A stretch of 55,935 nucleotides of DNA from an uncultured Propionibacteriaceae bacterium (GTDB lineage: Bacteria > Actinomycetota > Actinomycetes > Propionibacteriales > Propionibacteriaceae). Shown one piece after another: positions 8,224 to 18,536 of the stretch (position 1 is its first letter; every line of letters begins with the position of its first letter). The stretch covers positions 1 through 55,935 of the forward strand of contig CAKZHP010000119.1 of NCBI GenBank assembly GCA_936924635.1, written 5' to 3'. The notes under the pieces are model-generated. The model was not told the origin of the DNA and searched no databases. It saw only the letters and a list, made by a program, of their open reading frames with translations. Both the position numbers and the translations under genes were made by a program.

Positions 8224-9171
8224 TCACAGGCGCGCCGCGATCACCTCCGCGGTGACGTCGTCGCAGACCAGGTCGGTGGCGACCCCCGCCCGCAGTGCCC
8301 CGATCGCCGCGGGGGCCCGCAGCGGGTCGCCCACCACGCAGATCCGGGTGGCGATCTGGCGCAGCGTGTCCGGGGGCAGGCCGGAGGCCCGCTCGTTGAA
8401 GGAGATGTCGGCCCAGCTGCCGTCCTCGCGCAGCAGGACCGTGCAGACGTCGCCGACCGCACCCTCGGCCTCCAGACGGGCCAGCTCGTCGTCGTCGAGG
8501 TAGCCGGCCGTGTACACCAGCGAGGGGACCTCGCCGTGCAGCGACCCGACGCCGAACACCGCCACGTCGAGGCGCTGCTGCAGGTCGAGCACCTGCTTCA
8601 CCGACCGCTCCCGCCACATCGCTTCCCGCGTGGCGGGATAGTCGAAGAAGGCGGGCACCGGGAACCGTACGACCCGGGCGCTGAAGGCAGCGCCGAATCC
8701 CTCCAGCACGGCGCCCACGTGGGGGCTGTCGTTGGTCTGGGCGTTCGTGCCGCCGTTCAGCTGCACCACGGCGGCACCGCGCAGAGGACGCGGCTCCAGG
8801 TAGCGGACGACGTTGGCCATGGTGACGCCCCAGGCGACGCCGATGCACTGGCCGTCGGTCACCGACTGACCCAGGATCGACGCGGCCATCCGGCAGACCC
8901 GGTCCAGCCGTGCGGTCGCCGTCGTGTCCCCGGCCTGCGTGACGTGCACCCGGATGTCGAGCGCCTCGGCGAGCCGGCGTCCGGCGGCCGTGCCCGTACC
9001 GGCTGGCTCGGTGATCGAGATGCGCACGATGCCTGCTTCGCGTGCGTCGGCCAGGAGACGCGAGACCGACGACCGCGACACCGCCAGGTGCCGGGCGATC
9101 GACTCCATGGTCTCGTTCTGCATGTAGTAGCGGACGGCCGCCTCGTACATCGTCATGCGCCGGTCGTGCAT
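8224..9171 (-). CDS. SorC/DeoR-type sugar-binding transcriptional regulator
   Basis: A 315-residue SorC-family regulator. The N-terminal helix-turn-helix is visible in TMESIARHLAVSRSSVSRLL, followed by the SorC effector-binding domain, a phosphosugar-isomerase-like fold with GVAWGVTMANVV and VFGVGSLHG. ATG 9171 is chosen because AGGAGG lies 8 nt upstream; the longer frame to 9231 would run through a palindrome. It is transcribed divergently from glpFK, so it is a candidate regulator of glycerol uptake and phosphorylation, perhaps sensing glycerol 3-phosphate or a related phosphosugar. That link is inference. The palindrome at 9187-9202 sits just upstream of its RBS and would suit autoregulation. 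Confidence 0.85.
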   Translation of the reverse strand: MHDRRMTMYEAAVRYYMQNETMESIARHLAVSRSSVSRLLADAREAGIVRISITEPAGTGTAAGRRLAEALDIRVHVTQAGDTTATARLDRVCRMAASILGQSVTDGQCIGVAWGVTMANVVRYLEPRPLRGAAVVQLNGGTNAQTNDSPHVGAVLEGFGAAFSARVVRFPVPAFFDYPATREAMWRERSVKQVLDLQQRLDVAVFGVGSLHGEVPSLVYTAGYLDDDELARLEAEGAVGDVCTVLLREDGSWADISFNERASGLPPDTLRQIATRICVVGDPLRAPAAIGALRAGVATDLVCDDVTAEVIAARL

Positions 9172-9186
9172 GGCCTGCCCCTCCTG

Positions 9187-9202
9187 TTGCACGTTCGTGC
9201 AA
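9187..9202. promoter_or_regulatory. Candidate SorC operator palindrome
   Basis: TTGCACG-TT-CGTGCAA is a perfect inverted repeat with 7-bp arms and a 2-bp centre. It lies next to the RBS of the SorC gene in the sorC-glpF divergent region. It is a plausible autoregulatory operator. Confidence 0.6.
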
Positions 9203-9415
9203 TACCTAGCGCAACTGTGCACGGCAGGCAAGGATGTCCGAGTCCGACCCCTGCGGGGTGGGACGAGGAGACCCCCGGAGCGTACGGCGTGGCACGTGGG
9301 GCAGGGGCCAGGTGCGCGACACGATCAGGGCAGCAGGGCGACAGGGCCGACGCGGGCCGCCAGACGGTGGCCGCGCCGGACCACGCAACGAGTGAACGCC
9401 CGTGGGGCGTCGAGT

Positions 9416-9430
9416 GACACCTTGGGTGTC
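9416..9430 (+). promoter_or_regulatory. Inverted repeat just upstream of glpF RBS
   Basis: GACACC-TTG-GGTGTC is a perfect inverted repeat ending immediately before GGAAAG, the likely glpF RBS. It may be an operator or an RNA hairpin affecting initiation. Its sequence differs from the 9187-9202 palindrome. Confidence 0.45.
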
Positions 9431-9439
9431 GGAAAGTGA

Positions 9440-10204
9440 GTGACAGTGTCTCTGGCAACCATCTTCCTCTCGGAGACGGTGGGCACGGCCATGCTGCTCC
9501 TCCTCGGTGGAGGCGTCGTGGCCAACAACATCCTCCCGAAGAGCAAGGGCGCCGGCACCGGTGCCCTCCACATCAACTGGGGATGGGGCCTGGCGGTGTT
9601 CGCCGGCGTGCTCGTCTCGTACAAGTCGGGCGGTCACCTCAACCCGGCCGTGACCCTCGGCCTGCTGGCCTCGGGCAACGGCATGCCGATCGGCACCGTC
9701 ATGACCTACATCGGCGCCCAGCTCGTGGGCGCCTTCATCGGCGCGGTCCTGTGCTGGCTGGCCTACAAGAACCAGTTCGACCAGGAGGCCGACCCTGCCG
9801 TCAAGCTGGGCGTCTTCTCGACCGGTCCTGAGGTCCGCAGCCCGCTGTGGAACCTCGTCACCGAGGCCATCGGCACCTTCGTGCTGGTGTTCGTCGTCAT
9901 CGCCGCCGGCCGCTTCGGCGACGCGGCCGCCACCGCCCCCAACGGCACCCCGGTGCAGAACCTGGGCTGGCTGGGTGCCCTGGGTGTCGCCCTGCTGGTG
10001 GTCGGCATCGGCGCGTCGCTGGGTGGGCCGACCGGGTATGCCATCAACCCGGCCCGTGACCTGATGCCGCGCCTCGCGCACGCGATCCTGCCGATCCCCG
10101 GCAAGGGTTCCTCCGACTGGGGCTACTCCTGGATCCCCGTCGTCGGCCCCATCGTGGGCGGCGTCCTGGCCGGCCTGCTCGCCGGGCCGCTGCTCCCCAA
10201 GTGA
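9440..10204 (+). CDS. glpF: Glycerol facilitator (aquaglyceroporin)
   Basis: A 254-residue MIP-family channel for passive glycerol entry. Both half-helix motifs are present: HLNPAVTLG and GYAINPARDLMPR. The Asp following the second NPAR is typical of glycerol-conducting rather than water-only members. Six hydrophobic segments are apparent. GTG 9440 follows GGAAAG; the next in-frame codons read VSLATIFLSETVGT, matching family N-termini. glpK follows 40 bp downstream, so uptake is coupled to phosphorylation. Confidence 0.94.
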   Translation: MTVSLATIFLSETVGTAMLLLLGGGVVANNILPKSKGAGTGALHINWGWGLAVFAGVLVSYKSGGHLNPAVTLGLLASGNGMPIGTVMTYIGAQLVGAFIGAVLCWLAYKNQFDQEADPAVKLGVFSTGPEVRSPLWNLVTEAIGTFVLVFVVIAAGRFGDAAATAPNGTPVQNLGWLGALGVALLVVGIGASLGGPTGYAINPARDLMPRLAHAILPIPGKGSSDWGYSWIPVVGPIVGGVLAGLLAGPLLPK

Positions 10205-10244
10205 TCTGAGCTGTCCCTCGTACACACCGTTGTGAAGGAGTCAC

Positions 10245-11765
<1,521 letters not shown>

Positions 11766-11785
11766 TCAGGTCGACCGACGCGCTG

Positions 11786-11820
11786 ACGCCGCCGGTACGG
11801 GTCTCCCGTACCGGCGGCGT
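11786..11820 (+). terminator. Strong terminator after glpK
   Basis: A perfect 16-bp stem (11786-11801 against 11805-11820) with loop TCT. It begins 20 nt after the glpK stop. Confidence 0.85.
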
Positions 11821-11837
11821 TCGTCGTCTCGGCTGGT

Positions 11838-11843
11838 TAGTGT
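11838..11843 (+). promoter_or_regulatory. -10 TAGTGT, leaderless serA
   Basis: TAGTGT ends 7 nt before GTG 11851. Confidence 0.6.
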
Positions 11844-11850
11844 GACGGGT

Positions 11851-13059
11851 GTGCGCGTGCTGATCGCAGACAAGTTCGAGCAGTCGGGCGTAGATGCCCT
11901 TCATGACGCTGGTGTCGAGGTGCTGGTGCAGCCCGACCTGAAGGACCAGGCGCTCGCCGACGCCGTGGCCGCCCAGCAGCCGGAGGTGCTGGTGGTGCGC
12001 AGCACCAAGGTGCCCGAGGCGGTGCTGGCGGCGGGGCCGCTCGCGCTGGTGGTCCGGGCCGGGGCAGGCTACGACACCATCGACGTGGAGGCAGCCTCCC
12101 GGCTCGGCATCTACGTGGCGAACTGCCCAGGCAAGAACTCCGTGGCGGTGGCAGAGCTGGCGTTCGGCCTGATCGCGGCGCTCGACCGGCGGATCGCCGA
12201 CAACGTCGCCGACCTGCGGGCGGGGCGCTGGGCGAAGGGGGAGTACGCCAAGGCGAAGGGCTTGTACGGGCGCACGCTGGGCCTGATCGGTCTGGGTGGC
12301 ATCGGGAGCGCCATGGTGCCTCGGGCGCAGGCGTTCGGGATGCGGGTCGTCGCCTGGAGCCGCAGCCTGACCCCGGAGAAGGCGGAGGCGCTGGGGGTGG
12401 AGGCGGTGGGGTCGCCGGTGGAGGTGGCTCAGGCGGCCGACGTGGTGAGCGTGCACCTCGCGCTCACCGACGAGACCCGCGGGCTGCTGGGCGCGGAGTT
12501 CTTCGACGCGCTGCAGCCGGGGGCGATCTTCGTGAACACCGCGCGGGGTGAGGTCATCGACCAGGCGGCGCTCGCGGATGCCGTGCGCGACAAGGGCGTA
12601 CGCGCTGGCCTGGACGTGTTCGCGAACGAGCCGAGCGGGTCGAGCGGGGAGTTCAGCGACGACATCGTGGCGCTGCCCGGAGTGTACGGGACCCACCACA
12701 TCGGCGCCTCCACCGACCAGGCGCAGCAGGCGGTCGCCGCCGAGGCCGTACGGGTCGTGCTGGAGTACGCACGGACGGGCGAGGCGCCCAGCGTGGTGAA
12801 CCTGGCCACGACCACGCCTGCGGTCTGCGCGTTGGTGGTGCGTCACCTCGACCGGCCTGGGGTGCTGGCGAGCACCTTCGACGCGATCCGGGCCGCCGGC
12901 ATCAACGTGCAGGAGATGTCCAACGTGATCTTCGCCGGCTCGGAGGCGGCCGTGGCCAGGATCTCCCTGGAGCAACGGCCGCAGGAGTCGGTGCTCGACG
13001 CGATCCGCGGAGACGAGTCTGTGCTCGACGTGACCGTGGTCGAGCTGGCCGCCGATTGA
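11851..13059 (+). CDS. serA: D-3-phosphoglycerate dehydrogenase
   Basis: First step of serine synthesis: oxidises 3-phosphoglycerate with NAD+. The 402-residue protein has the Rossmann motif GLGGIG at 147-152, catalytic R232 (NTARGEVID), E260 and H282/H283, and a C-terminal ACT domain (about 327-400) for serine feedback. The length fits the form without the extra ~100-residue intervening domain. The frame is open upstream, but GTG 11851 fits the family start (VRVLIADKF) and sits 7 nt after TAGTGT. GTG 11842 is the alternative. Its stop codon lies inside a dispersed repeat (13054 on). Confidence 0.92.
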   Translation: MRVLIADKFEQSGVDALHDAGVEVLVQPDLKDQALADAVAAQQPEVLVVRSTKVPEAVLAAGPLALVVRAGAGYDTIDVEAASRLGIYVANCPGKNSVAVAELAFGLIAALDRRIADNVADLRAGRWAKGEYAKAKGLYGRTLGLIGLGGIGSAMVPRAQAFGMRVVAWSRSLTPEKAEALGVEAVGSPVEVAQAADVVSVHLALTDETRGLLGAEFFDALQPGAIFVNTARGEVIDQAALADAVRDKGVRAGLDVFANEPSGSSGEFSDDIVALPGVYGTHHIGASTDQAQQAVAAEAVRVVLEYARTGEAPSVVNLATTTPAVCALVVRHLDRPGVLASTFDAIRAAGINVQEMSNVIFAGSEAAVARISLEQRPQESVLDAIRGDESVLDVTVVELAAD

Positions 13060-13164
13060 GCAAGGACGCCCACGTCGAAGTCCGACGTACCGGTGATTGA
13101 GCAAGGACGTCGTGAGCTTGCGAACGACGCCCGCGTCAAAATCTGGCGTCCTGAGCTTGCGGAG
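13054..13164 (+). repeat. Dispersed hairpin repeat, copy B plus degenerate partial copies
   Basis: The complete copy spans 13095-13143: ATTGAGCAAGGA, stem CGTCGT (13108-13113), loop GAGCTTGCGA (13114-13123), stem ACGACG (13124-13129), then GCGTCAAAATC. A partial copy lacking the hairpin runs from 13054 and includes the serA TGA. A third fragment (13148-13164) has CCT-GAGCTTGCGG-AGG. The rest of the 13060-13229 gap holds nothing else I recognise. Confidence 0.75.
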
Positions 13165-13229
13165 GTAAGCCGCCTACCGGTGCTGCTAGAAGCGTCGATG
13201 TCCGGCGCAAGCTGCCGACCGAGGGCGGG

Positions 13230-14612
13230 CTAGGTCCCGCAGTACGTGACGTGCGGCGGGAGGCCCAGGGGCGCAGGCTCAGCGAGGTCGGCCAGGCCGG
13301 GGCGCTCTTCGTACGGGTTCGTGACCGCGTCGAGCAGCCGGTGCAGGGGAGCGAGGTCACCTGCTGTGGCCGCGGCCAGTGCCTCCTCGACGGCGTGGTT
13401 GCGCGGCACATACACGGGGTTCGCCCTGCCCATCGAGTCCACGTCGGGGCCGAGGGCGCGCCAGCGAGCGGCCCACTCGTCGAACGCCGCCGGCTGCCTC
13501 CCCGCCGCGAGGTCCGGGAAGAACCCGGTGTGGTCGGGCTTCTCCGTCGCCAGCAGCGCCCAGAGCTCACGGCCCAGCGCCCCCGCCTCGGGTACGCCGA
13601 CCAGACCCAGCTTCGCCGCGAGCACGGAGTCCAGCTCAGCCTCGTACATCCCGGCCAACGACGACAGCACCTCCGAGAGCTCCGCCACGGCCGCGTCCAC
13701 GTCGTCGCCCAGCAGCGGGATCAAGCACTCGGCCAGCCGGGTCAGGTCCCACTGGGCGAGCGCCGGCTGGTTGCCGTACGCGTACCGCCCCTGGTGGTCG
13801 ATCGAGCTGAACACCACCGCGGGGTCGTGGGCGTCGAGGAACGCGCACGGCCCGTAGTCGATCGTCTCCCCTGACAACGTCATGTTGTCGGTGTTCATCA
13901 CGCCGTGCACGAACCCGACGCCCATCCACTGCGCCACCAGCCGGGCCTGCCGCTGGGCCACGCCCGCCAGGAACGCCAGCGGGCCGTCGGCCTCCGGGTC
14001 GTGCCGCTTGATCGCGTACGCGACCACCGCCCGCAAAAGCTCCTCGTCGCCCGAGGTCGCCGCCAGCTGCACGGTCCCCACCCGCAGGTGGCTCGCCGCC
14101 ACGCGCACCAGGATCGCGCCCGGCAGCAGCCGCTCCCGCACCACCGTGCCGCCGGTCGTCAGCACCGCCAGCGCCCGCGTCGTGGGGATGCCCAGGGCGT
14201 GCATGGCCTCGCCCATCACGTACTCCCGCAGCATCGGCCCCAGCGCCGCCAGCCCGTCGCCGCCGCGCGACCACGGCGTGCGTCCTGAGCCCTTGAGGTG
14301 AAGGTCCCGCCGCACACCGGCCGCGTCCACCAGCTCGCCCAGCAGCAGCGCCCGCCCGTCGCCGAGCCGCGGCGAGAACCCGCCGAACTGGTGCCCGGCG
14401 TAGCCCTGCGCGACCGTACGTCCCCCGCCGTGCCCGGTCAGGAAGGCGATCCCCTCGGGGCCACGCAACCAGTCGGCGTCCAGCCCAAGCTCAGCCGCCA
14501 GCGCCTCGTTCAGCAGCACCACCCGCGGCTCCGCGGCCGGCCCGGCCGGCCAGTCAGGGTTGATCTGCGGCACGGCGTCGGCGTACGTGTGCTCGAGAAC
14601 GGGGGCAGGCAT
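13230..14612 (-). CDS. selO: Protein adenylyltransferase SelO (YdiU family)
   Basis: SelO proteins are pseudokinase-fold enzymes that transfer AMP from ATP to protein hydroxyls, linked to redox stress. The 460-residue sequence includes GYAGHQFGGFSPRLGDGRA and LHLKGSGRTPWSR, then GFVHGVMNTDNMTLSGE, all characteristic of the family. It ends in CGT: Cys stands at the antepenultimate position where eukaryotic orthologues carry selenocysteine. ATG 14612 lies 7 nt after a TACGCT element, so it is probably leaderless. It is divergent from the downstream oligopeptidase gene, with only 65 bp between starts. Confidence 0.93.
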   Translation of the reverse strand: MPAPVLEHTYADAVPQINPDWPAGPAAEPRVVLLNEALAAELGLDADWLRGPEGIAFLTGHGGGRTVAQGYAGHQFGGFSPRLGDGRALLLGELVDAAGVRRDLHLKGSGRTPWSRGGDGLAALGPMLREYVMGEAMHALGIPTTRALAVLTTGGTVVRERLLPGAILVRVAASHLRVGTVQLAATSGDEELLRAVVAYAIKRHDPEADGPLAFLAGVAQRQARLVAQWMGVGFVHGVMNTDNMTLSGETIDYGPCAFLDAHDPAVVFSSIDHQGRYAYGNQPALAQWDLTRLAECLIPLLGDDVDAAVAELSEVLSSLAGMYEAELDSVLAAKLGLVGVPEAGALGRELWALLATEKPDHTGFFPDLAAGRQPAAFDEWAARWRALGPDVDSMGRANPVYVPRNHAVEEALAAATAGDLAPLHRLLDAVTNPYEERPGLADLAEPAPLGLPPHVTYCGT

Positions 14613-14619
14613 GCCTGCG

Positions 14620-14625
14620 AGCGTA
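14620..14625 (-). promoter_or_regulatory. -10 TACGCT, leaderless selO
   Basis: TACGCT on the minus strand, 7 nt before ATG 14612. Confidence 0.55.
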
Positions 14626-14664
14626 CGCGGCCACGGCGGGCGACAAAGTGTCGGACCCCCCCAC

Positions 14665-14670
14665 TAGGGT
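14665..14670 (+). promoter_or_regulatory. -10 TAGGGT, leaderless oligopeptidase gene
   Basis: TAGGGT ends 7 nt before GTG 14678. Confidence 0.6.
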
Positions 14671-14677
14671 CACGTGC

Positions 14678-16765
14678 GTGACGTACCCGAAGACCCGCCG
14701 CGACGACGCCGTCGAGAACCTCCACGGCCACCAGGTCGCCGACCCGTACCGCTGGCTGGAGGACCCCGACTCCGCCGACACCCGGGCCTGGGTCGAGCAG
14801 CAGCGGGCGTACGCGGAGGAGCACCTCTCCCAGCTTCCTCACCGTGACTGGTTCACCGAGGTGATGACGCGGGTGGTCTCCCGCCCGCGCGCCGGCATCC
14901 CACGGGTCAAGGGCGGCTGGTTCTTCCTCAACCGCAACGACGGCACCCAGGCGCAGGACGTGTGGCACGTGGGCCGTACGCTCGCCGAGGTCAGCGACCC
15001 GGCAGCGCGCGTGATCGCCGATCCGAACACGTGGAGCGACGACCAGACCAGCTCGCTGATGCTGTTCACGGTCTCCGGTGACGGGCGACTCATGGCGCAG
15101 GCCGTGAGCGAGGGCGGCTCCGACTGGCAGCACATCCGCATCGTCGACGTCGCCACGGGCGACAGCGTCGACGAGCCCGTGCTGGTCACGAAGTTCGCCG
15201 AGCCGACGTGGCTGCCCGACGGGCGCTCCTACCTCTACAACGCCTTCGAGGGCACGACCAACGCGGTCGGCACCGAGACCGGTGCGCTCGGCCGGCCGCG
15301 CGTGATGCGGCACGTGATCGGTACGCCGCAGGGCGACGACACCCTGGTCGCGGAGATGCCCGACGACGACCGCGTGCTGTTCGACTGGGGCGTCACCGAC
15401 GACGACCACTGGCTGTGGCTTGCCCCCCGGCGAGGCACCGAGAACCGCAACCTGCTCTGGGTGCACCCGCTCACCGGGGACACCGAGACCGTGATCGGTG
15501 AGCGGCTGGTGCTGGCCGGCGACCTGGAGGCCGAGCACCTCGTCGTCGGCTCCGTGGGTGAGCCGGGGGCCGGGGCGCGGCTGCTGGTGCAGACCGATCT
15601 GGGCGCACCTCGTGGGCGGGTCGTCGCCCACGACCTCGACAGCCCCGCCGATCCGGTCGAGCTCATCCCCGAGGCACCCGACACCCTGTCGTACGCGGTC
15701 GTGGCCGGCGAGGTGGTGCTCGCCGAGTACCTGGTCGATGCCACCCCGCGGCTGCGGCGGTTCTCCCTCGACGGCGACGACCTCGGCGAGGTCGACCTCC
15801 CGGCCGGGGCGTTCACCGGCATCGACGCGTCCTCGCTGCGGCCGGAGGCGTACGTGGGGGTCTCCACGGTCGTCGACCCCACCGCCGCGTACGCGGTGGA
15901 CACCCGCACCGGCGACGCCCGACCGCTCGGCCTGGTCGACGCCAGCACCAGAGTGGCGCCACCCTTCACGGTCGAGCGGCGCCGTGCGATCAGCAAGGAC
16001 GGCACCGAGGTCCCGTACTTCCTGATCGTGCCGGAGAACGCGCCTGCCCGGCCGGCGCCGACGCTGCTGTACGGCTACGGCGGCTTCAAGATCCCGGTGC
16101 TGGCCGACTACCGCGCGGGCTGGTCGGGGTGGCTCGCCGCGGGCGGCACCCTGGCGATCGCCAACCTACGGGGCGGGGGAGAGTTCGGCACCGAGTGGTA
16201 CGACCAGGGCCGCCTCACCCACAAGCAGAACGTCTTCGACGACGTGATCGCGGTCGCCGAGCACCTCGTCGAGACCGGCGTCACCACCTCGGCGCAGCTG
16301 GCCCTCCACGGCCGCTCCAACGGCGGCCTCCTGGTGGGCGCGGCCCTGACGCAGCGCCCTGACCTGTTCGCCGCCGCGCTCCCGGGCGTCGGGGTGCTCG
16401 ACCTGCTGCGGTTCCACAGGTTCACGATCGGGTCGGCCTGGATCAGCGACTACGGCGACCCCGACGACGCGGGCGACTTCGAGGTCGCGTACGCCTACTC
16501 GCCGCTGCACCGCGTCGCCGAGGGCACCGCGTACCCGGCCACCCTCGTCGCCACCGGCGACCACGACGACCGGGTGGTGCCGCTGCACAGCCACAAGTTC
16601 ACGGCGACCCTGCAGCGGGCCCAGGCCGGGGAGGCCCCGATCCTCACGCGGATCGAGGTCTCGACCGGCCACGGAGCGGGCAAGCCGCAGGCCATGGTGG
16701 CGGCCGAGTGGGCTGACCTGCTGGCGTTCGCCGCGCACCACACAGGGTTGGCCCCGTCGGCCTGA
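14678..16765 (+). CDS. S9A prolyl oligopeptidase family serine peptidase
   Basis: A 695-residue cytoplasmic serine peptidase that cleaves short peptides after proline. The N-terminus (VTYPKTRRDDAVENLHG, DPYRWLED) is typical of S9A. The middle forms a beta-propeller, and the C-terminal alpha/beta hydrolase domain has the nucleophile in GRSNGG (S547), the Asp in DHDDRVVPLHS and the His in GHGAG (H665). No signal peptide is present. GTG 14678 is preferred over the frame's ATG 14648 because TAGGGT ends 7 nt before it. It ends 11 bp before the convergent DUF1345 gene. Confidence 0.92.
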   Translation: MTYPKTRRDDAVENLHGHQVADPYRWLEDPDSADTRAWVEQQRAYAEEHLSQLPHRDWFTEVMTRVVSRPRAGIPRVKGGWFFLNRNDGTQAQDVWHVGRTLAEVSDPAARVIADPNTWSDDQTSSLMLFTVSGDGRLMAQAVSEGGSDWQHIRIVDVATGDSVDEPVLVTKFAEPTWLPDGRSYLYNAFEGTTNAVGTETGALGRPRVMRHVIGTPQGDDTLVAEMPDDDRVLFDWGVTDDDHWLWLAPRRGTENRNLLWVHPLTGDTETVIGERLVLAGDLEAEHLVVGSVGEPGAGARLLVQTDLGAPRGRVVAHDLDSPADPVELIPEAPDTLSYAVVAGEVVLAEYLVDATPRLRRFSLDGDDLGEVDLPAGAFTGIDASSLRPEAYVGVSTVVDPTAAYAVDTRTGDARPLGLVDASTRVAPPFTVERRRAISKDGTEVPYFLIVPENAPARPAPTLLYGYGGFKIPVLADYRAGWSGWLAAGGTLAIANLRGGGEFGTEWYDQGRLTHKQNVFDDVIAVAEHLVETGVTTSAQLALHGRSNGGLLVGAALTQRPDLFAAALPGVGVLDLLRFHRFTIGSAWISDYGDPDDAGDFEVAYAYSPLHRVAEGTAYPATLVATGDHDDRVVPLHSHKFTATLQRAQAGEAPILTRIEVSTGHGAGKPQAMVAAEWADLLAFAAHHTGLAPSA

Positions 16766-16776
16766 GCCGCCTCGCG

Positions 16777-17415
16777 TCAGTTCCCGGCGGAGGCCAGCTG
16801 CACCACCAGGTTGATGGTGCAGGCGATGACGACCGCACCCAGCAGGTAGGCGAGCAGCCCCTGCCGCAGCGCCTCACGGCGGATGTCCCGCACGTTGAGG
16901 GTGGTGTCGGACACCTGGTAGGTCATGCCGATGGTGAAGGCGAGGTAGGCGAAGTCGCGGTAGTCCGGGTCGTCGGTGTCGCCGAAGTCGATGGGCTTGT
17001 CGTCGTCGGAGCCGTAGTAGTGGGCCGCGTAGCGGGTGGTGAAGACCAGGTGCACCATCAGCCACGACGACGCCACCGCGGCGACGCCCACGATCGCCGC
17101 CCAGGGCGTGCCCTTGTCGTGGGCCGCCAGCAGCATGGTGCCCACGCCGGCCAGGCTGGCCAGGCTGGCGACGACCAGGATGACGTGGACCGCCTGCCGC
17201 CCGGGCTCCTCCGCGACGGCGTGCGCCTTCGTGTCAGCACCCGACATCCGCCGCAGCGCGAGCCAGGTCAAGGCGCTCCAGGAGCCAGCCAGCACGATCC
17301 AGGCGATCACCCCGGCCAGCAGGGGCGTCGCGGCGAGGGCCACTGCCGCGTACGTGGCGATGCCGAGCACGACCGCCACCACGAGACGTACGGGGGAGCG
17401 TTCCAGCAGACTCAT
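16777..17415 (-). CDS. DUF1345 family membrane protein
   Basis: A 212-residue integral membrane protein with about five hydrophobic segments. The HLVFTTRYAAHYYG and PDYRDFAYLAFTIGMTYQVSD stretches are diagnostic of DUF1345, a family without known function. GGAGG sits a few bases upstream of ATG 17415. It is divergent from ispH and convergent with the oligopeptidase gene, so it is probably transcribed alone. Confidence 0.82.
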   Translation of the reverse strand: MSLLERSPVRLVVAVVLGIATYAAVALAATPLLAGVIAWIVLAGSWSALTWLALRRMSGADTKAHAVAEEPGRQAVHVILVVASLASLAGVGTMLLAAHDKGTPWAAIVGVAAVASSWLMVHLVFTTRYAAHYYGSDDDKPIDFGDTDDPDYRDFAYLAFTIGMTYQVSDTTLNVRDIRREALRQGLLAYLLGAVVIACTINLVVQLASAGN

Positions 17416-17483
17416 GAGACCTCCAGGTGGTGGGCGACGGGGGTGGTGCCCTCATGGTGGAGCACGCACCGGTGGGGTGCGCC

Positions 17484-17489
17484 TAGACT
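17484..17489 (+). promoter_or_regulatory. -10 TAGACT, leaderless ispH
   Basis: TAGACT ends 6 nt before ATG 17496. Confidence 0.65.
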
Positions 17490-17495
17490 CGCCGC

Positions 17496-18461
17496 ATGAC
17501 TGAGGCCAGCGGCAAGCGTGTCGTCGTCGCCGCTCCGCGCGGCTACTGCGCGGGGGTCGACCGCGCGGTGATCACCGTGGAGAAGGCGCTCGACACCTAC
17601 GGGGCGCCGGTGTACGTGCGCAAGCAGATCGTGCACAACCGCCACGTGGTCGAGGACCTTGAGGCCCGGGGAGCAGTGTTCGTGGAGGAGCTCGACGAGG
17701 TGCCCGCCGGCGCCACGGTCGTGTTCTCCGCCCACGGCGTCTCGCCCGCGGTGCACGCCGAGGCGGCCGAGCGCGGCCTGAAGACCGTCGACGCGACCTG
17801 CCCCCTGGTCACCAAGGTGCACAAGGAGGCCCGGCGGTTCGCCGACGAGGGCCGCGAGATCCTGCTGATCGGCCACGCCGGTCACGAGGAGGTCGAGGGC
17901 ACCACCGGGGAGGCGCCTGACCACATCACGCTCGTGCAGCGGCCCGAGGACGTCGACCACATCGAGGTCAAGGACCCCTCGCGGGTCGCCTGGCTGTCGC
18001 AGACCACCTTGAGCGTCGACGAGACGTACGAGACCGTCGACCGCCTTCGCACCAAGTTCCCCCTGCTGCTGAACCCGCCGTCGGACGACATCTGCTACGC
18101 CACCTCCAACCGCCAGGCCGCGGTGAAGCAGATCGCGCCTGGCGCCGACCTGATGATCGTCGTCGGCTCGGCCAACTCCTCGAACTCCGTACGCCTGGTC
18201 GAGGTCGCAATCGAGGCGGGGGCCAAGGCGGCGTACCGGATCGACAACGCCGGAGAGATCGAGGACTCCTGGCTCGAAGGTGTCAGCTCGGTCGGCGTCA
18301 CCAGCGGCGCTTCGGTGCCCGACGAGCTGGTGGCCGGGGTGCTCGCCCACCTCGAGGCGCGCGGCTTCCCGCCCGCCGTGGAGGAGCGACTCACGGAGGA
18401 GAACCTCGTGTTCGCGCTGCCGCCGGAGCTGCGCAAGGACATGGCGGCCGCCAAGCCCTGA
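17496..18461 (+). CDS. ispH: 4-hydroxy-3-methylbut-2-enyl diphosphate reductase
   Basis: Last step of the non-mevalonate isoprenoid pathway, producing IPP and DMAPP with a [4Fe-4S] cluster. The 321-residue protein has the three cluster cysteines C18 (RGYCAGVDRA), C102 (DATCPLV) and C200 (DDICYATSNRQ), and the substrate-binding SxN motif (SANSSNS). ATG 17496 follows TAGACT by 6 nt with no RBS, so it is probably leaderless. A separate promoter serves the downstream pair. Confidence 0.96.
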   Translation: MTEASGKRVVVAAPRGYCAGVDRAVITVEKALDTYGAPVYVRKQIVHNRHVVEDLEARGAVFVEELDEVPAGATVVFSAHGVSPAVHAEAAERGLKTVDATCPLVTKVHKEARRFADEGREILLIGHAGHEEVEGTTGEAPDHITLVQRPEDVDHIEVKDPSRVAWLSQTTLSVDETYETVDRLRTKFPLLLNPPSDDICYATSNRQAAVKQIAPGADLMIVVGSANSSNSVRLVEVAIEAGAKAAYRIDNAGEIEDSWLEGVSSVGVTSGASVPDELVAGVLAHLEARGFPPAVEERLTEENLVFALPPELRKDMAAAKP

Positions 18462-18523
18462 CCCCACCCGGGGTGGCCGCCACGAGGTTCGTGGGACAGA
18501 CCCTGCGTGAGCCCGGGCCTCCC

Positions 18524-18529
18524 TAGGGT
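18524..18529 (+). promoter_or_regulatory. -10 TAGGGT, leaderless EspC-like gene
   Basis: TAGGGT ends 7 nt before ATG 18537. Confidence 0.6.
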
Positions 18530-18536
18530 GAGCCCC

